64,000 bases of DNA. Origin: Bacillus sp. AFS006103 (GTDB taxonomy: Bacteria; Bacillota; Bacilli; Bacillales; Cytobacillaceae). Each line of letters starts with the position of its first letter. Position 1 is the first letter of the stretch. The position numbers were made by a program, and so were the translations under genes. The DNA is taken from the NCBI GenBank assembly GCA_002559145.1, contig NTXX01000036.1, forward strand, positions 129,142-193,141, read 5' to 3'. Below the pieces are notes generated by a model that was not told the DNA's origin, did no database searches, and worked only from the letters and a program-made list of their open reading frames with translations. Below are positions 8,965 through 17,236 of this stretch, in pieces.

Positions 8965-9510
8965 ATGTCGATGGTGGATAGAAGAATACTTAAATCTCAA
9001 GAAGCTATAAAAAACGCTTTTATTGAACTGATGTCTGAAAAAAGTTTTGATCAAATTACGATTCAGGATATTGCTGACAGAGCCAATATTGGACGAAGAA
9101 CCATTTATCATCATTACATGGATAAATTTGATTTATTGGATAAGCTCATTGAAGAACATATTAATGAACTAAGGAAACTCTGCGAATCGGCATCTGAAAT
9201 GGATTTTGTTGAAGGGAATCTGATTTGGTTTGAATACTTTGAAGGTAATTATTCTTTTTTTTCGACTATGTTAGCAAGTAGTGGAGCCCATTCTTTCCGT
9301 AATCGTTTCCTAAAGTTTGTCATCGAAGAATTAAAAGATGAAGTAGATATAACCGAAGGAAAAAATCAAGGATTAAGTAAAGATGTTATCCTTAAATTTT
9401 TTGGAACAGCTATCGTTGGTATAGTTGAATCGTATTTCACGAATGGAATACTTGAACCGGCTCAAGTCGTGGCAGAACAAGTGGGGATTTTGTTAGAGAG
9501 GAATCTATAG
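8965..9510 (+). CDS. TetR/AcrR family transcriptional regulator
   Basis: 181 residues. The N-terminal TetR helix-turn-helix spans about residues 7-53 (ITIQDIADRANIGRRTIYHH, DKFDLLDKLIEEH). The remainder is an all-helical ligand-binding and dimerisation domain of the TetR_C_33-like kind. It is divergent from the CMD-SDR-RibD operon, so it most likely represses that operon and itself, with the inverted repeat at 8898-8915 as a candidate operator. The inducing molecule is unknown; the reductases suggest an electrophile or quinone. Confidence 0.88.
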   Translation: MSMVDRRILKSQEAIKNAFIELMSEKSFDQITIQDIADRANIGRRTIYHHYMDKFDLLDKLIEEHINELRKLCESASEMDFVEGNLIWFEYFEGNYSFFSTMLASSGAHSFRNRFLKFVIEELKDEVDITEGKNQGLSKDVILKFFGTAIVGIVESYFTNGILEPAQVVAEQVGILLERNL

Positions 9511-9562
9511 CACTTTAATAAGAATAGTTGTGATTGTGCATATAGTTGTCAGTCAGAATAAC

Positions 9563-9591
9563 TTGACTTTAATCGAACGTTCATTTAATAT
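9563..9591 (+). promoter_or_regulatory. Promoter of second tetR gene with embedded operator (copy 1)
   Basis: TTGACT (9563-9568), a 17-base spacer and TAATAT (9586-9591) form a strong sigma-A promoter. The spacer carries AATCGAACGTTCATTT (9571-9586), a near palindrome repeated three more times at 10288-10463. The -10 ends only seven bases before the ATG at 9599, so the transcript should begin at or next to the start codon. Confidence 0.75.
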
Positions 9592-9598
9592 ATAGCAT

Positions 9599-10174
9599 AT
9601 GAGACATAAAGATGAAAACAAAAACGAAAGCATTTTTAATGCAACAATAGAGTTAATAAATGAACAGGGTCTTGCCGAAGTTTCTATGTCCAAGATCGCT
9701 AAAAAAGCCAATGTATCTGCTTCGACAATTTACGTTTATTTTGAAAATAAGGAGGATTTGCTTAATAAATTATTTTTGAATGTCAAAAGGAAGATGAGTC
9801 TAGAAATATTCACCAATTTCGATGATTCAACTCCATTACAAATAGCATTTGAAACTTCTTTAAGAAAATTTATTCATTTTATCTTAACCAATAAAGCTTA
9901 CTTTTTGTTTATTGAGCAGTTTCAAAATTCACCCCTACTTCACAAAATCTCTCTTGAAGAAAGTATAGAATTGTTTGAACCGCTCTATAATAGTTTATTT
10001 GAAAAAGGGAAGCAGCAATATGTTTTTAAACAAGTTGATACGAATCTGCTGGTTATCTTTACTTTTAGACCGGTCATTGAATTGGCTAAAGAACATTTTA
10101 ATGGAAATTCAGAACTGAATGAGGAAAATATAAAGGAAATTATTCGTATGAGTTGGGATGCTGTAAAAGCTTGA
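9599..10174 (+). CDS. TetR/AcrR family transcriptional regulator, probably leaderless
   Basis: 191 residues. The TetR helix-turn-helix is MSKIAKKANVSASTIYVYFE (about residues 30-49) followed by KEDLLNKLF; the C-terminal part is helical (FILTNKAYFLFIEQFQNSPL). The family normally represses a neighbouring pump. The MFS gene at 10616 is downstream, and three further operator copies lie between, so the probable regulon is itself plus that transporter. No Shine-Dalgarno sequence precedes the ATG, and the promoter -10 hexamer is seven bases away, so translation is likely from a leaderless mRNA. No other start in the frame would keep the DNA-binding domain complete. Confidence 0.86.
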   Translation: MRHKDENKNESIFNATIELINEQGLAEVSMSKIAKKANVSASTIYVYFENKEDLLNKLFLNVKRKMSLEIFTNFDDSTPLQIAFETSLRKFIHFILTNKAYFLFIEQFQNSPLLHKISLEESIELFEPLYNSLFEKGKQQYVFKQVDTNLLVIFTFRPVIELAKEHFNGNSELNEENIKEIIRMSWDAVKA

Positions 10175-10279
10175 AAATCAATTCTATTTAAACTTTTCAT
10201 TCAGAGGGAGCAAATGGTTAAATCTGTATTAGTTAATTCCATTGTTTAAAAATCATACTCTCTCTAATAATAATTTATA

Positions 10280-10308
10280 TTGACTATAATCGAATGTTCG
10301 TTTAATAT
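10280..10308 (+). promoter_or_regulatory. Promoter with embedded TetR operator (copy 2)
   Basis: TTGACT (10280-10285), 17 bases, TAATAT (10303-10308), with AATCGAATGTTCGTTT at 10288-10303 filling the spacer. The layout is the same, base for base in spacing, as the promoter at 9563-9591. It should drive the downstream small ORFs and the MFS gene, repressed by the TetR protein encoded at 9599. Confidence 0.75.
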
Positions 10309-10346
10309 TTAGCGAGTGGAAGTTAATATTTTTTTGGAGTTAAAAT

Positions 10347-10362
10347 GAACGAACATTCGATT
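10347..10362. promoter_or_regulatory. TetR operator copy 3, inside a short ORF
   Basis: GAACGAACATTCGATT is the reverse complement of the operator consensus AATCGAAYGTTCGTTT. It falls at the start of an 18-codon frame (ATG 10345, stop ending 10401) that has TTTGGAG upstream. Whether that peptide is made is unknown; the operator is the stronger reading. Confidence 0.6.
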
Positions 10363-10447
10363 ATTATTAAAATTCTAAAGTTCTTTCAGTCTTTCCTTTA
10401 AAGGTGTTCAGAATGAACATAATGAAATTATTTATTTGCGATTAAAT

Positions 10448-10463
10448 AAACGAACGTTCGATT
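10448..10463. promoter_or_regulatory. TetR operator copy 4
   Basis: AAACGAACGTTCGATT is the exact reverse complement of the consensus AATCGAACGTTCGTTT. It lies about 150 bases upstream of the MFS start and 18 bases upstream of a small ORF. Confidence 0.65.
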
Positions 10464-10480
10464 ATTATTGAAAGGTGGTG

Positions 10481-10582
10481 ATGTTTAAGTATCCAGAATG
10501 GTACAAAATCAGATCTTCTGTCCATGAAACAGGTGACGTATCTGTTTATGCTTTTTATAGAAATGCATTACCACAAAGTTAA
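10481..10582 (+). CDS. Small ORF, 33 residues, between operator and MFS gene
   Basis: ATG at 10481 follows AAAGGTGGTG, a good ribosome site, and the frame MFKYPEWYKIRSSVHETGD...NALPQS ends at 10582, 33 bases before the MFS start. I do not recognise it. It could be a short leader-type gene co-transcribed with the pump or the rest of a longer lost gene. Confidence 0.4.
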   Translation: MFKYPEWYKIRSSVHETGDVSVYAFYRNALPQS

Positions 10583-10615
10583 GATTTATAATTAATGAAA
10601 ATAGGAGAGGGTATA

Positions 10616-11812
10616 ATGTCTAAACGCAATAATTTGTTTATTTTTATATTAACTTTAGGAGTTTTCGGCATCTTAAATACAGAAATGGGAGTCGTTGGAA
10701 TATTACCTTTACTTGCTGAACACTTTCATGTCAGTGTTTCGACAGCAGGGTTACTAGTGAGTTTCTTCGCACTTGCTGTTGCTATTTCTGGACCAATTTT
10801 GCCTTTATTGTTCTCTGGTATAAATCGAAAGAAGGTATTGTTACTTGTACTTGGCGTTTTCGTTCTGGGTAACATTGTCTCCATATTTGCACCAAACTTT
10901 ACAATTGCATTAATTGCTCGTGTGATTCCAGCCTTTTTACATCCAGTTTATATCTCAATAGCTTTAACAGCAGCAGCTAGCTCAGTTTCCCAGGAACAAG
11001 CTCCAAAAGCTGTTTCTAAAGTGATTTTGGGAGTATCTGCAGGTATGGTAATAGGTGTACCAATCACTACCTTTATTGCTAATGCAACTTCCGTTGAAAA
11101 TGCGTTGATATTCTTTGCTATCGTTAATGCTATTGCATTCATTGCTACATTACTATTTGTACCATCTATGCCTGTTAAGAAAAGAAATTCTTACGGAGCA
11201 CAATTAAGCGTACTAAAAAAGCCAATTTTATGGTTATCCATTTTTGCTGTGATCTTTATAAATGCGGCAATATTTGGGGTTTACACTTACCTTGCTGAGT
11301 ATCTTAAAACCATTACTAAAATATCAGGGGAAACGATCAGTTTAATGTTAGTTATATTTGGAGTGGCTAGTTTAATTGGAAACCTCGTGGGAGGGACGTT
11401 ACTTACTAAAAATGCCATCAAATCTGTAGTGTCTTATCCATTCGCATTAGGAGCCATTTACATCTTAGTATTCCTAATGGGGAAGTTAACTGCACCTATG
11501 TTTATCATTATTTTGCTATGGGGAATCTTATTTGCTGTTGGTAATAATATTAGTCAATATTGGATTGCGTCTGCAGTTCCAGAAGCTCCTGAATTTGCTA
11601 ATGGATTGTTTCTAGCATTTGGAAGCTTAGGAATAACCATTGGTTCGGCAGTAGGTGGATTGTTTATATCGGGCATGGGTATCCAATACGTATTATTAGT
11701 AGGGGCGCTATTCTTGATATTGAGCATAGTATTCATTTTAATGAGAAACACCATGTATAGTTCCAAAAAACAACTTTCACAACATTCTATGAGAGTTGCC
11801 AATAATTCTTAA
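10616..11812 (+). CDS. MFS transporter, drug:H+ antiporter-like
   Basis: 398 residues with 12 predicted membrane segments, beginning MSKRNNLFIFILTLGVFGIL. The motif-A loop is reduced (SGINRKK), and the opening resembles AraJ/YdhP/NepI-type exporters of sugars, nucleosides or drugs. The start at 10616 is chosen because AGGAGAGG ends 5 bases upstream; a frame from 10595 has no site. It lies downstream of a TetR gene and four operator copies, so it is most likely a TetR-repressed efflux pump. Substrate unknown. Confidence 0.88.
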   Translation: MSKRNNLFIFILTLGVFGILNTEMGVVGILPLLAEHFHVSVSTAGLLVSFFALAVAISGPILPLLFSGINRKKVLLLVLGVFVLGNIVSIFAPNFTIALIARVIPAFLHPVYISIALTAAASSVSQEQAPKAVSKVILGVSAGMVIGVPITTFIANATSVENALIFFAIVNAIAFIATLLFVPSMPVKKRNSYGAQLSVLKKPILWLSIFAVIFINAAIFGVYTYLAEYLKTITKISGETISLMLVIFGVASLIGNLVGGTLLTKNAIKSVVSYPFALGAIYILVFLMGKLTAPMFIIILLWGILFAVGNNISQYWIASAVPEAPEFANGLFLAFGSLGITIGSAVGGLFISGMGIQYVLLVGALFLILSIVFILMRNTMYSSKKQLSQHSMRVANNS

Positions 11813-11908
11813 TTTATATCCTTGTCCTATTTTCTGGAGAGGATTGGCAGTTAAAAATGTAAATGCCCTAGCCAAGGTTATTAGGAGGAGAGAAATGGAG
11901 GATTCTAA

Positions 11909-12616
11909 ATGTCACAGGATAAACAAGTTGCTTTGGTCACCGGCGGAAATCGAGGGATTGGATATGAGCTGGTCAAACAATTGGTTTTGAAAGGTTTTAA
12001 GGTTATTTTGGCAAGTCGTGACCCAAAGAGGGGTCATGAATCTGCTCAAAAACTTAAGGAGTCAGATCTGGATGTTTCGTATGTGGTGATGGATGTCGAA
12101 GATCAAGAAAGCATCCGTCAAGCTGCGATTACAGTAAATGAAAGGTATGGAAGATTAGACGTTTTGATTAATAATGCTGGCGTGTATTTGGATGAGTATG
12201 AAAAGTTATTGACTATGGACCCTTCCATGTTAGAGAAAACGATGAGAACTAATTTCTTCGGCGTTTATCATGTCATCTATTCCTTTATTCCGCTCATGAA
12301 AAAGCAAGGCTATGGGAGAATTATTAATGTTTCTTCAGAACTTGGGGCGATGAGAGAAATGTCCGTTCAAGGAACAGGTGCCTATAAGTTGTCTAAGCTT
12401 GCCTTGAATGGATTGTCACAATTGGTAGCTGCAGAAATCAAAGGAGACATCAAAATCAACGCAGTCTGTCCGGGATGGGTAAGTTCAGATATGGGTGGAC
12501 CATCTGCTCCAAGAACTCCAAAGCAAGCAGCAGAGTCTATCCTTTGGTTAGCGACTATTGGACCTGAAGGACCTAATGGGGGATTTTTCAGAGATGGAAA
12601 ACCCATCGGTTGGTAG
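11909..12616 (+). CDS. SDR oxidoreductase, carbonyl-reductase-like
   Basis: 235 residues: TGGNRGIG at residues 12-19, NNAG near residue 88, INVSSELG with the catalytic Ser, and YKLSK (Tyr/Lys). The C-terminal EGPNGGFFRDGKPIGW is the signature end of CBR1-like carbonyl reductases, which reduce ketones, aldehydes and quinones with NADPH. The ribosome site GGAGGAG lies a little upstream. It is followed 44 bases later by an aldo/keto reductase, so the two probably form one carbonyl-detoxifying operon with the MFS gene. Confidence 0.88.
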   Translation: MSQDKQVALVTGGNRGIGYELVKQLVLKGFKVILASRDPKRGHESAQKLKESDLDVSYVVMDVEDQESIRQAAITVNERYGRLDVLINNAGVYLDEYEKLLTMDPSMLEKTMRTNFFGVYHVIYSFIPLMKKQGYGRIINVSSELGAMREMSVQGTGAYKLSKLALNGLSQLVAAEIKGDIKINAVCPGWVSSDMGGPSAPRTPKQAAESILWLATIGPEGPNGGFFRDGKPIGW

Positions 12617-12660
12617 GTAGTTTTAAATTTTAATAACAAAAGAAATAGGAGGATTACAAT

Positions 12661-13512
12661 ATGCAAAAAGTAATTTTGAACAATGGTGTTGAGATGCCTA
12701 TTCTAGGCTTTGGTGTGTATCTGATGGAAGATGCAAATGAATGTGAACAAAGCGTTTATGATGCCCTTATGGCAGGCTATCGTCTGATTGATACGGCTGC
12801 TGCATATCTAAATGAAGAAGCAGTTGGCAAAGCAATCAAACGAAGTGGTGTGCCAAGAGAGGAAATCTTTATTACGACAAAACTCTGGATTCAGGATGCT
12901 GGTTATGAGAATACAAAAAAGGCATTTGCAAAATCACTAGAAAAATTACAAGTGGATTATTTGGATTTATATTTAATTCATCAGCCTTTTGGTGATATAT
13001 ACGGTTCTTGGCGTGCTATGGAAGAATTGTATCGTGAGGGAAAAATCAGAGCTATCGGAGTTAGTAACTTCCATATGGAACGTCTGGTAGATTTGATGGA
13101 TCATAATGAAGTAATTCCTGCCGTGAACCAGATTGAAACACATCCTTTCACCCAACAAGTAGAAAGTGCTAAATTTATGAAAGAAAATAATGTTCAGATA
13201 GAGTCCTGGGGTCCTTTTGCTCAAGGAAAACATAATGTCTTCCAGAATGAAGTTTTAGTATCACTGGCTGAAAAGTATAATAAATCTGTTTCTCAGGTAA
13301 TTTTACGTTGGTTAACACAAAGAGAAGTCGTTGTGATTCCAAAGTCTGTTCGTAAAGAAAGAATCATTGAAAACTTCAATATCTTTGACTTTGAATTAAG
13401 CCAAGAGGATATGGAGACAATTGCTACGTTAGATACGAAAAAGCACCTTATCTTTGATCATAACAATCCTGAAAATGTGAGAATGATCGGTAATCGTAAA
13501 TATGATATTTAA
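12661..13512 (+). CDS. Aldo/keto reductase
   Basis: 283 residues, an NADPH-dependent AKR5-type (YvgN/DkgA-like) barrel. Visible catalytic tetrad: Asp in RLIDTAAAY, Tyr in AAAYLNE, Lys in TTKLW and His in YLIHQP. The cofactor-binding [17 protein letters not shown] is near residue 225. It starts at ATG 12661 with AGGAGG 8 bases upstream. Such enzymes reduce methylglyoxal and other reactive aldehydes. It forms a reductase cluster with the preceding SDR and the second AKR. Confidence 0.92.
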   Translation: MQKVILNNGVEMPILGFGVYLMEDANECEQSVYDALMAGYRLIDTAAAYLNEEAVGKAIKRSGVPREEIFITTKLWIQDAGYENTKKAFAKSLEKLQVDYLDLYLIHQPFGDIYGSWRAMEELYREGKIRAIGVSNFHMERLVDLMDHNEVIPAVNQIETHPFTQQVESAKFMKENNVQIESWGPFAQGKHNVFQNEVLVSLAEKYNKSVSQVILRWLTQREVVVIPKSVRKERIIENFNIFDFELSQEDMETIATLDTKKHLIFDHNNPENVRMIGNRKYDI

Positions 13513-13646
13513 AGCTCTTATACAATGAAGTACCGAGAACAATATTACGAGTGAGCGTAAATTTTAAAGTAAGCTGACAATTCCATATCTATACATGTTT
13601 TTTTATTAAAGGTTTAAGAGCTGTATTATATCTATAAGAAAGAGGG

Positions 13647-14639
13647 ATGAAACAAATGGAATATGCAAAACTTGGAAATACCGGTTTGGATGTATCACGG
13701 GTTTGCCTGGGTACGATGGGCTTTGGTGTACCATCAGAGCGCTGGCCCCAAAAATGGGTAATTGATGAGGAGAAGAGCCGTCCGATAATAAAAAAGGCAC
13801 TAGAATTAGGGATCAATTTCTTTGATACAGCAAATGTGTATTCAGACGGAATGAGTGAGGAATTTGTGGGACGTGCTTTAAGGGATTTTGCAAATCGTGA
13901 TGAAATCGTCCTTGCAACAAAAGTTCATTTTCCAATGCACGACGGTCCAAATAGTATTGGACTTTCTCGGAAGACGATCATGAGCGAAATTGATAAAAGC
14001 CTTAAACGCCTTGATACAGATTATGTGGACCTCTATATTACCCATCGGTGGGATTACAATACTCCAATCGAAGAAACGATGGAAGCATTGCATGATGTTG
14101 TGAAGGCCGGCAAGGCAAGATACATTGGTGCTTCTGCAATGTATGCGTGGCAATTTCTAAAGGCAAATCATATTGCTGAGAAAAACGGTTGGACAAAGTT
14201 TGTATCCATGCAGAACCACCTAAACCTCATGTACCGTGAGGAAGAAAGGGAGATGCTGCCGCTCTGCAAGGAAGAAAAGATCGCCGTCACACCTTACAGC
14301 CCGCTCGCATCGGGAAGATTGACACGTGATTGGTCGGAAACAACGCTTCGTTCAGAAACGGATAAAGTTCAAAAAACGAAGTATGATGCAACAGCAGATG
14401 CCGATCGATTCATCGTAGAACGTGTTGTCGAGCTTGCAGAAAAACATGATGTTCCACGCTCGCATATTGCACTTGCCTGGCTACTGCAGAAAGAACCGGT
14501 AACAGCTCCTATTGTCGGTGCTACAAAAATCTCTCATCTCGAAGATGCAGTAGCTTCTCTTTCCGTTTCGCTAACGCCGGAAGATGTAGCGTACTTGGAA
14601 GAGCCCTATGTACCGCACGCAATCGTTGGCCATAGTTAA
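13647..14639 (+). CDS. Aldo/keto reductase, YajO/Kv-beta-like
   Basis: 330 residues. It opens MEYAKLGNTGLDVSRVCLGT after a short lead; the tetrad is Asp/Tyr in FFDTANVYSDG, Lys in LATKVHFP and His in YITHRWDY. The C-terminal part has the usual ALAWLLQKEP and APIVGATKISHLED NADPH-binding segment. It is longer than the preceding AKR and belongs to a different branch (YajO, KCNAB-like). The ribosome site AAGAGGG is upstream of 13647. Substrate unknown; the context is carbonyl detoxification. Confidence 0.9.
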   Translation: MKQMEYAKLGNTGLDVSRVCLGTMGFGVPSERWPQKWVIDEEKSRPIIKKALELGINFFDTANVYSDGMSEEFVGRALRDFANRDEIVLATKVHFPMHDGPNSIGLSRKTIMSEIDKSLKRLDTDYVDLYITHRWDYNTPIEETMEALHDVVKAGKARYIGASAMYAWQFLKANHIAEKNGWTKFVSMQNHLNLMYREEEREMLPLCKEEKIAVTPYSPLASGRLTRDWSETTLRSETDKVQKTKYDATADADRFIVERVVELAEKHDVPRSHIALAWLLQKEPVTAPIVGATKISHLEDAVASLSVSLTPEDVAYLEEPYVPHAIVGHS

Positions 14640-14704
14640 TTGTGGTGAAACGACATTTAGATGATATTTAATAAATATAATTATGGGAAAGTGGGTATGC
14701 CTCA

Positions 14705-15502
14705 ATGGAAGATATGAATATTGAAAAAATGCAATCAAAAACATTGGAAGGACGCGTGGCACTCGTAACTGGGGGCAGCGCTGGGATTGGCTTCGGCGCT
14801 GCTAAGCGCTTATCCGAGGCTGGAGCATTCGTATATATTGTCTCGCGGCGACAAGAACATATTGAACAGGCGGCAGCGCGGCTCGGAATATCGGTGCGTG
14901 GGATCGCAGTTGATGTTACGAAGAAGGACGATTTGGAGCGTCTCGCCGAGACTATCCAGAAAGAGCACGGAGGCCTCGATATCATTTTCGCAAATGCAGG
15001 TGGAGGCAAACCAATCGCATTTGAAGAGCTCACTGGTGAGGATATCGACCACTTGTTGGGTGTCAATATCAAGGGCGTAATCTTTACCGTTCAGACAATG
15101 CTTCCGATTCTCCAGGACGGCGCTTCAGTTATTCTGAACGCTTCGATTACCGCCGACATGGGTCTTCCAGGTTTTGCGGTTTATGCGGCGACCAAGGCAG
15201 CCGTCCGTTCGCTTGCACGCAGCTGGACCACAGATCTTAAGCATAGGGGAATCAGAGTGAATGCGATTAGCCCGGGCGTTGTGCCGACGGAGGGATACCG
15301 CACCGAGCAAAAAATGACCGAAGAACAGGTGTCCGATTACGCGCAGCGAGTCACGAGTGAGATTCCTGTAGGGCGTGTCGGAACGCCGGAAGATATCGGT
15401 GACGCAGTAGTCTTTCTAGCCTCTGATGCGAGCAGCTTCATTACGGGAATCGATCTGGTGGTCGATGGCGGGCAGACACGAGTGTATGCGGGGAAAAATT
15501 GA
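14705..15502 (+). CDS. SDR family oxidoreductase, higher-GC gene
   Basis: 265 residues: TGGSAGIGFG near residue 22, NAGGGKP, catalytic LNASITADMG and YAATK, and the C-terminal GTPEDIGDAVVFLASDASSF with IDLVVDGGQ typical of FabG-like SDRs. The codon composition is visibly more GC-rich (many GCG, CGG and GGC codons) than the flanking genes, suggesting more recent acquisition from another lineage. The first in-frame ATG (14705) is used; ATGs 12 and 27 bases further on are alternatives. It follows the AKR gene by 65 bases. Confidence 0.87.
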   Translation: MEDMNIEKMQSKTLEGRVALVTGGSAGIGFGAAKRLSEAGAFVYIVSRRQEHIEQAAARLGISVRGIAVDVTKKDDLERLAETIQKEHGGLDIIFANAGGGKPIAFEELTGEDIDHLLGVNIKGVIFTVQTMLPILQDGASVILNASITADMGLPGFAVYAATKAAVRSLARSWTTDLKHRGIRVNAISPGVVPTEGYRTEQKMTEEQVSDYAQRVTSEIPVGRVGTPEDIGDAVVFLASDASSFITGIDLVVDGGQTRVYAGKN

Positions 15503-15588
15503 TCGGTGGTCGATTACATTCTTTTGCTCGTTGGACGTAAAGCCAGATGAGCATTCGAGCTCTACTAACTAAAAAAGGGGGATAACCA

Positions 15589-15906
15589 GTGCAAACCTTA
15601 AAATCAGACGAACAACACATCATTTGCGAATTACGTTGTGAAACGCCGAACCGAGAAAAGGTAAAAGAACTCCTCCAAGAACTTGTTGGACCTGCACGTC
15701 TTGAGGAAGGGTGCCTTTACTACGACTTATACCAAAAGATTGAAAATCCCAACACTTTCTATATCCTTGACGGTTGGGTTAATGAAAAAGCTGTTGCTGA
15801 ACACGCTCAGCATCCTAATGTGGCAAGAGTTATGGAAGTTTTGAGCCCATTACTTCTGTATGCTCCGAAGATCACACTGAGCCACTGCGTAAGCGATCCG
15901 TCATAA
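15589..15906 (+). CDS. Antibiotic biosynthesis monooxygenase-type (quinol monooxygenase-like) protein
   Basis: 105 residues, GTG start with AAAAAAGGGGGAT upstream. The core '[20 protein letters not shown]' followed by '[16 protein letters not shown]' is the dimeric alpha/beta-barrel ABM fold of YgiN-like quinol monooxygenases. The length matches the family. Members oxidise quinols or scavenge reactive phenolics without a metal or flavin. Placed at the end of a run of SDR and AKR genes, it supports a quinone/electrophile-handling role for the region; that is inference. Confidence 0.82.
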   Translation: MQTLKSDEQHIICELRCETPNREKVKELLQELVGPARLEEGCLYYDLYQKIENPNTFYILDGWVNEKAVAEHAQHPNVARVMEVLSPLLLYAPKITLSHCVSDPS

Positions 15907-15969
15907 TTGCAATATTGACTATCCACGAGGAGAAATGAAAAATAGGAATTGGTCCATTCTTTCGGTATT

Positions 15970-16155
15970 ATGCTTAGTCTGTACAGTTCCTTCGTGTAGC
16001 TCGGCTTTGCCACGGGCGCCGGCATCGGGGGAATCACCGTGGGAGACTTGTCGATAATGGCCATCACTTGCACTTTTGGATCAGTGCGCTATATAGAGTA
16101 TAAATTATTGATTGTGTACCTGTTTGAAATGGAGACTAAAAGCAAAAAGGTATAA
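15970..16155 (+). pseudogene. MFS transporter C-terminal remnant
   Basis: The frame reads MLSLYSSFV, stop, LGFATGAGIGGITVGDLSIM and so on. 'LG.A.GAGIGG' is the usual end of a DHA-type MFS protein. There is an in-frame TAG and no N-terminal part. It closes against a hairpin at 16145-16188. Confidence 0.4.
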
Positions 16156-16188
16156 TCCCTTGCAATTATGAGGTATTATACCTTTTTT
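16145..16188 (+). terminator. Rho-independent terminator
   Basis: AAAAGGTATAAT pairs with ATTATACCTTTT across an 18-base loop and runs into T6. It closes the reductase cluster and the MFS remnant. Confidence 0.7.
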
Positions 16189-16289
16189 CAATAGGGCATT
16201 TTTACAGTGCCTTCAGCTTCTATCGGGCTGTTTTTAAAAATTATTGAGTTCTTATTCAACTATTCTTAGTTAAAGCATCTTTAAGAAAA

Positions 16290-16454
16290 TCAAGCTCTAG
16301 TAATCTGTCTTGGTAATTTTCCTTTCTCATCTTCAACCACAAATATCCTTTTAAACTCATCAGTGTATGTAATACCCTTAGAACTAACTGATTTGACATA
16401 AGGATTAGTGGATAGAGATTTTACTTCCTTACTAGTGAAGTGTTTTTTTGACAT
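16290..16454 (-). mobile_element. IS3-type OrfA remnant
   Basis: On the minus strand, 54 residues from MSKKHFTSKEVKSLSTNPY through SSKGITYTDEFKRIFVVE to a stop. The 'NPYVK.VS.KGITYTDEFKR.F' pattern is the N-terminal helix-turn-helix of Bacillus IS3-family OrfA proteins. The full protein is longer and an OrfB should follow; neither is present. The start lies about 45 bases from the inverted repeat at 16498-16550, as expected for an insertion-sequence end. Confidence 0.65.
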
Positions 16455-16497
16455 TCGATTATTCCCCGATTTCCCAATTTTTTATCCATTATACATA

Positions 16498-16550
16498 AAT
16501 GTACCCTATAGAGCTGACCTTTTTTTAGTGTCTACTCTATAGGGTACATT
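16498..16550. repeat. 16-bp inverted repeat, probable insertion-sequence end
   Basis: AATGTACCCTATAGAG (16498-16513) and CTCTATAGGGTACATT (16535-16550) are exact complements separated by 21 bases that include a T7 tract. Together with the adjacent OrfA remnant this looks like the upstream end of an insertion sequence, though the arms could also serve as a terminator or regulatory hairpin. Confidence 0.55.
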
Positions 16551-16997
16551 TTAAAATCTGGCTAACCTTATATTACGAACGGGGTGCGATAGTTAAACAA
16601 GCTATGATTGATTTTAGGACTTAACACACATATTGTTACTCCATTAAAGGGCGCGATTGGGGAAAATCATTAGAAAAATACTCTGAATTATTTTCAAAGC
16701 TACGTTGGGCTATACAATGAAAAAGTGATATGGCGAGAATCTATAAAAAGTAGCCGCCAGCATACTACAACCGAAAACAAAAGAGGTAACTTATTACTGC
16801 CCCCCGCTGTGCTAAAGCTTTAACACGGTCGGGGTACCTTTTTCATGGAGAATAAAGGTTAACATTGTTGATTTACGAACAGTGTAAGTGAACTGTCCGC
16901 ATTAGACAATATCTATTATACTTCGGGGCGTGACTGGCACTAGAAATTAAAGGATTCATATTTTTTTTGGCAATTCAATAAAATGAAGGTCAACTTT

Positions 16998-17032
16998 GGC
17001 ATTGAATAAATAATTCAATGCCTTGCTTTTTT
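16998..17032 (+). terminator. Rho-independent terminator
   Basis: GGCATTGAAT and ATTCAATGCC form a perfect 10-bp stem, then CTTGCTTTTTT. There is no obvious gene upstream. Confidence 0.6.
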
Positions 17033-17113
17033 GACTCTTAAATAACTACTGTGAACGTACTATAAGTTATTAAATATATTCTAAGCTATCAAAATCCATA
17101 TTAAAGAGAAGAG

Positions 17114-17148
17114 GATCCACAAATTCAAATTGAATAGTGGATCTTTTT
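17114..17148 (+). terminator. Rho-independent terminator
   Basis: GATCCAC/GTGGATC outer stem with ATTCAA/TTGAAT inner stem, then TTTTT. It insulates the helicase gene from upstream transcription. Confidence 0.6.
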
Positions 17149-17236
17149 ATTTACCCAAAAATATAGTACAATTTCCACATATCCAATAAATAACAATACA
17201 AGTATTGATAGTTAATATATAGTCAGGAGTAATCCA

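Larger units (their letters stand above)
16551..17236. other. Intergenic stretch with three terminator-like hairpins
   Basis: No gene is visible. Hairpins occur at 16800-16843 (imperfect, CCCCG/CGGGG arms), 16998-17032 (GGCATTGAAT/ATTCAATGCC, then a T run) and 17114-17148 (GATCCAC/GTGGATC with a paired inner stem, then T5). Three terminators in a row with no genes between suggest that genes were deleted here. Confidence 0.5.

Noticed and set aside
15807..16073. 88-codon minus-strand frame
   Set aside because: Opposite strand of the ABM gene end and MFS remnant; no ribosome site.
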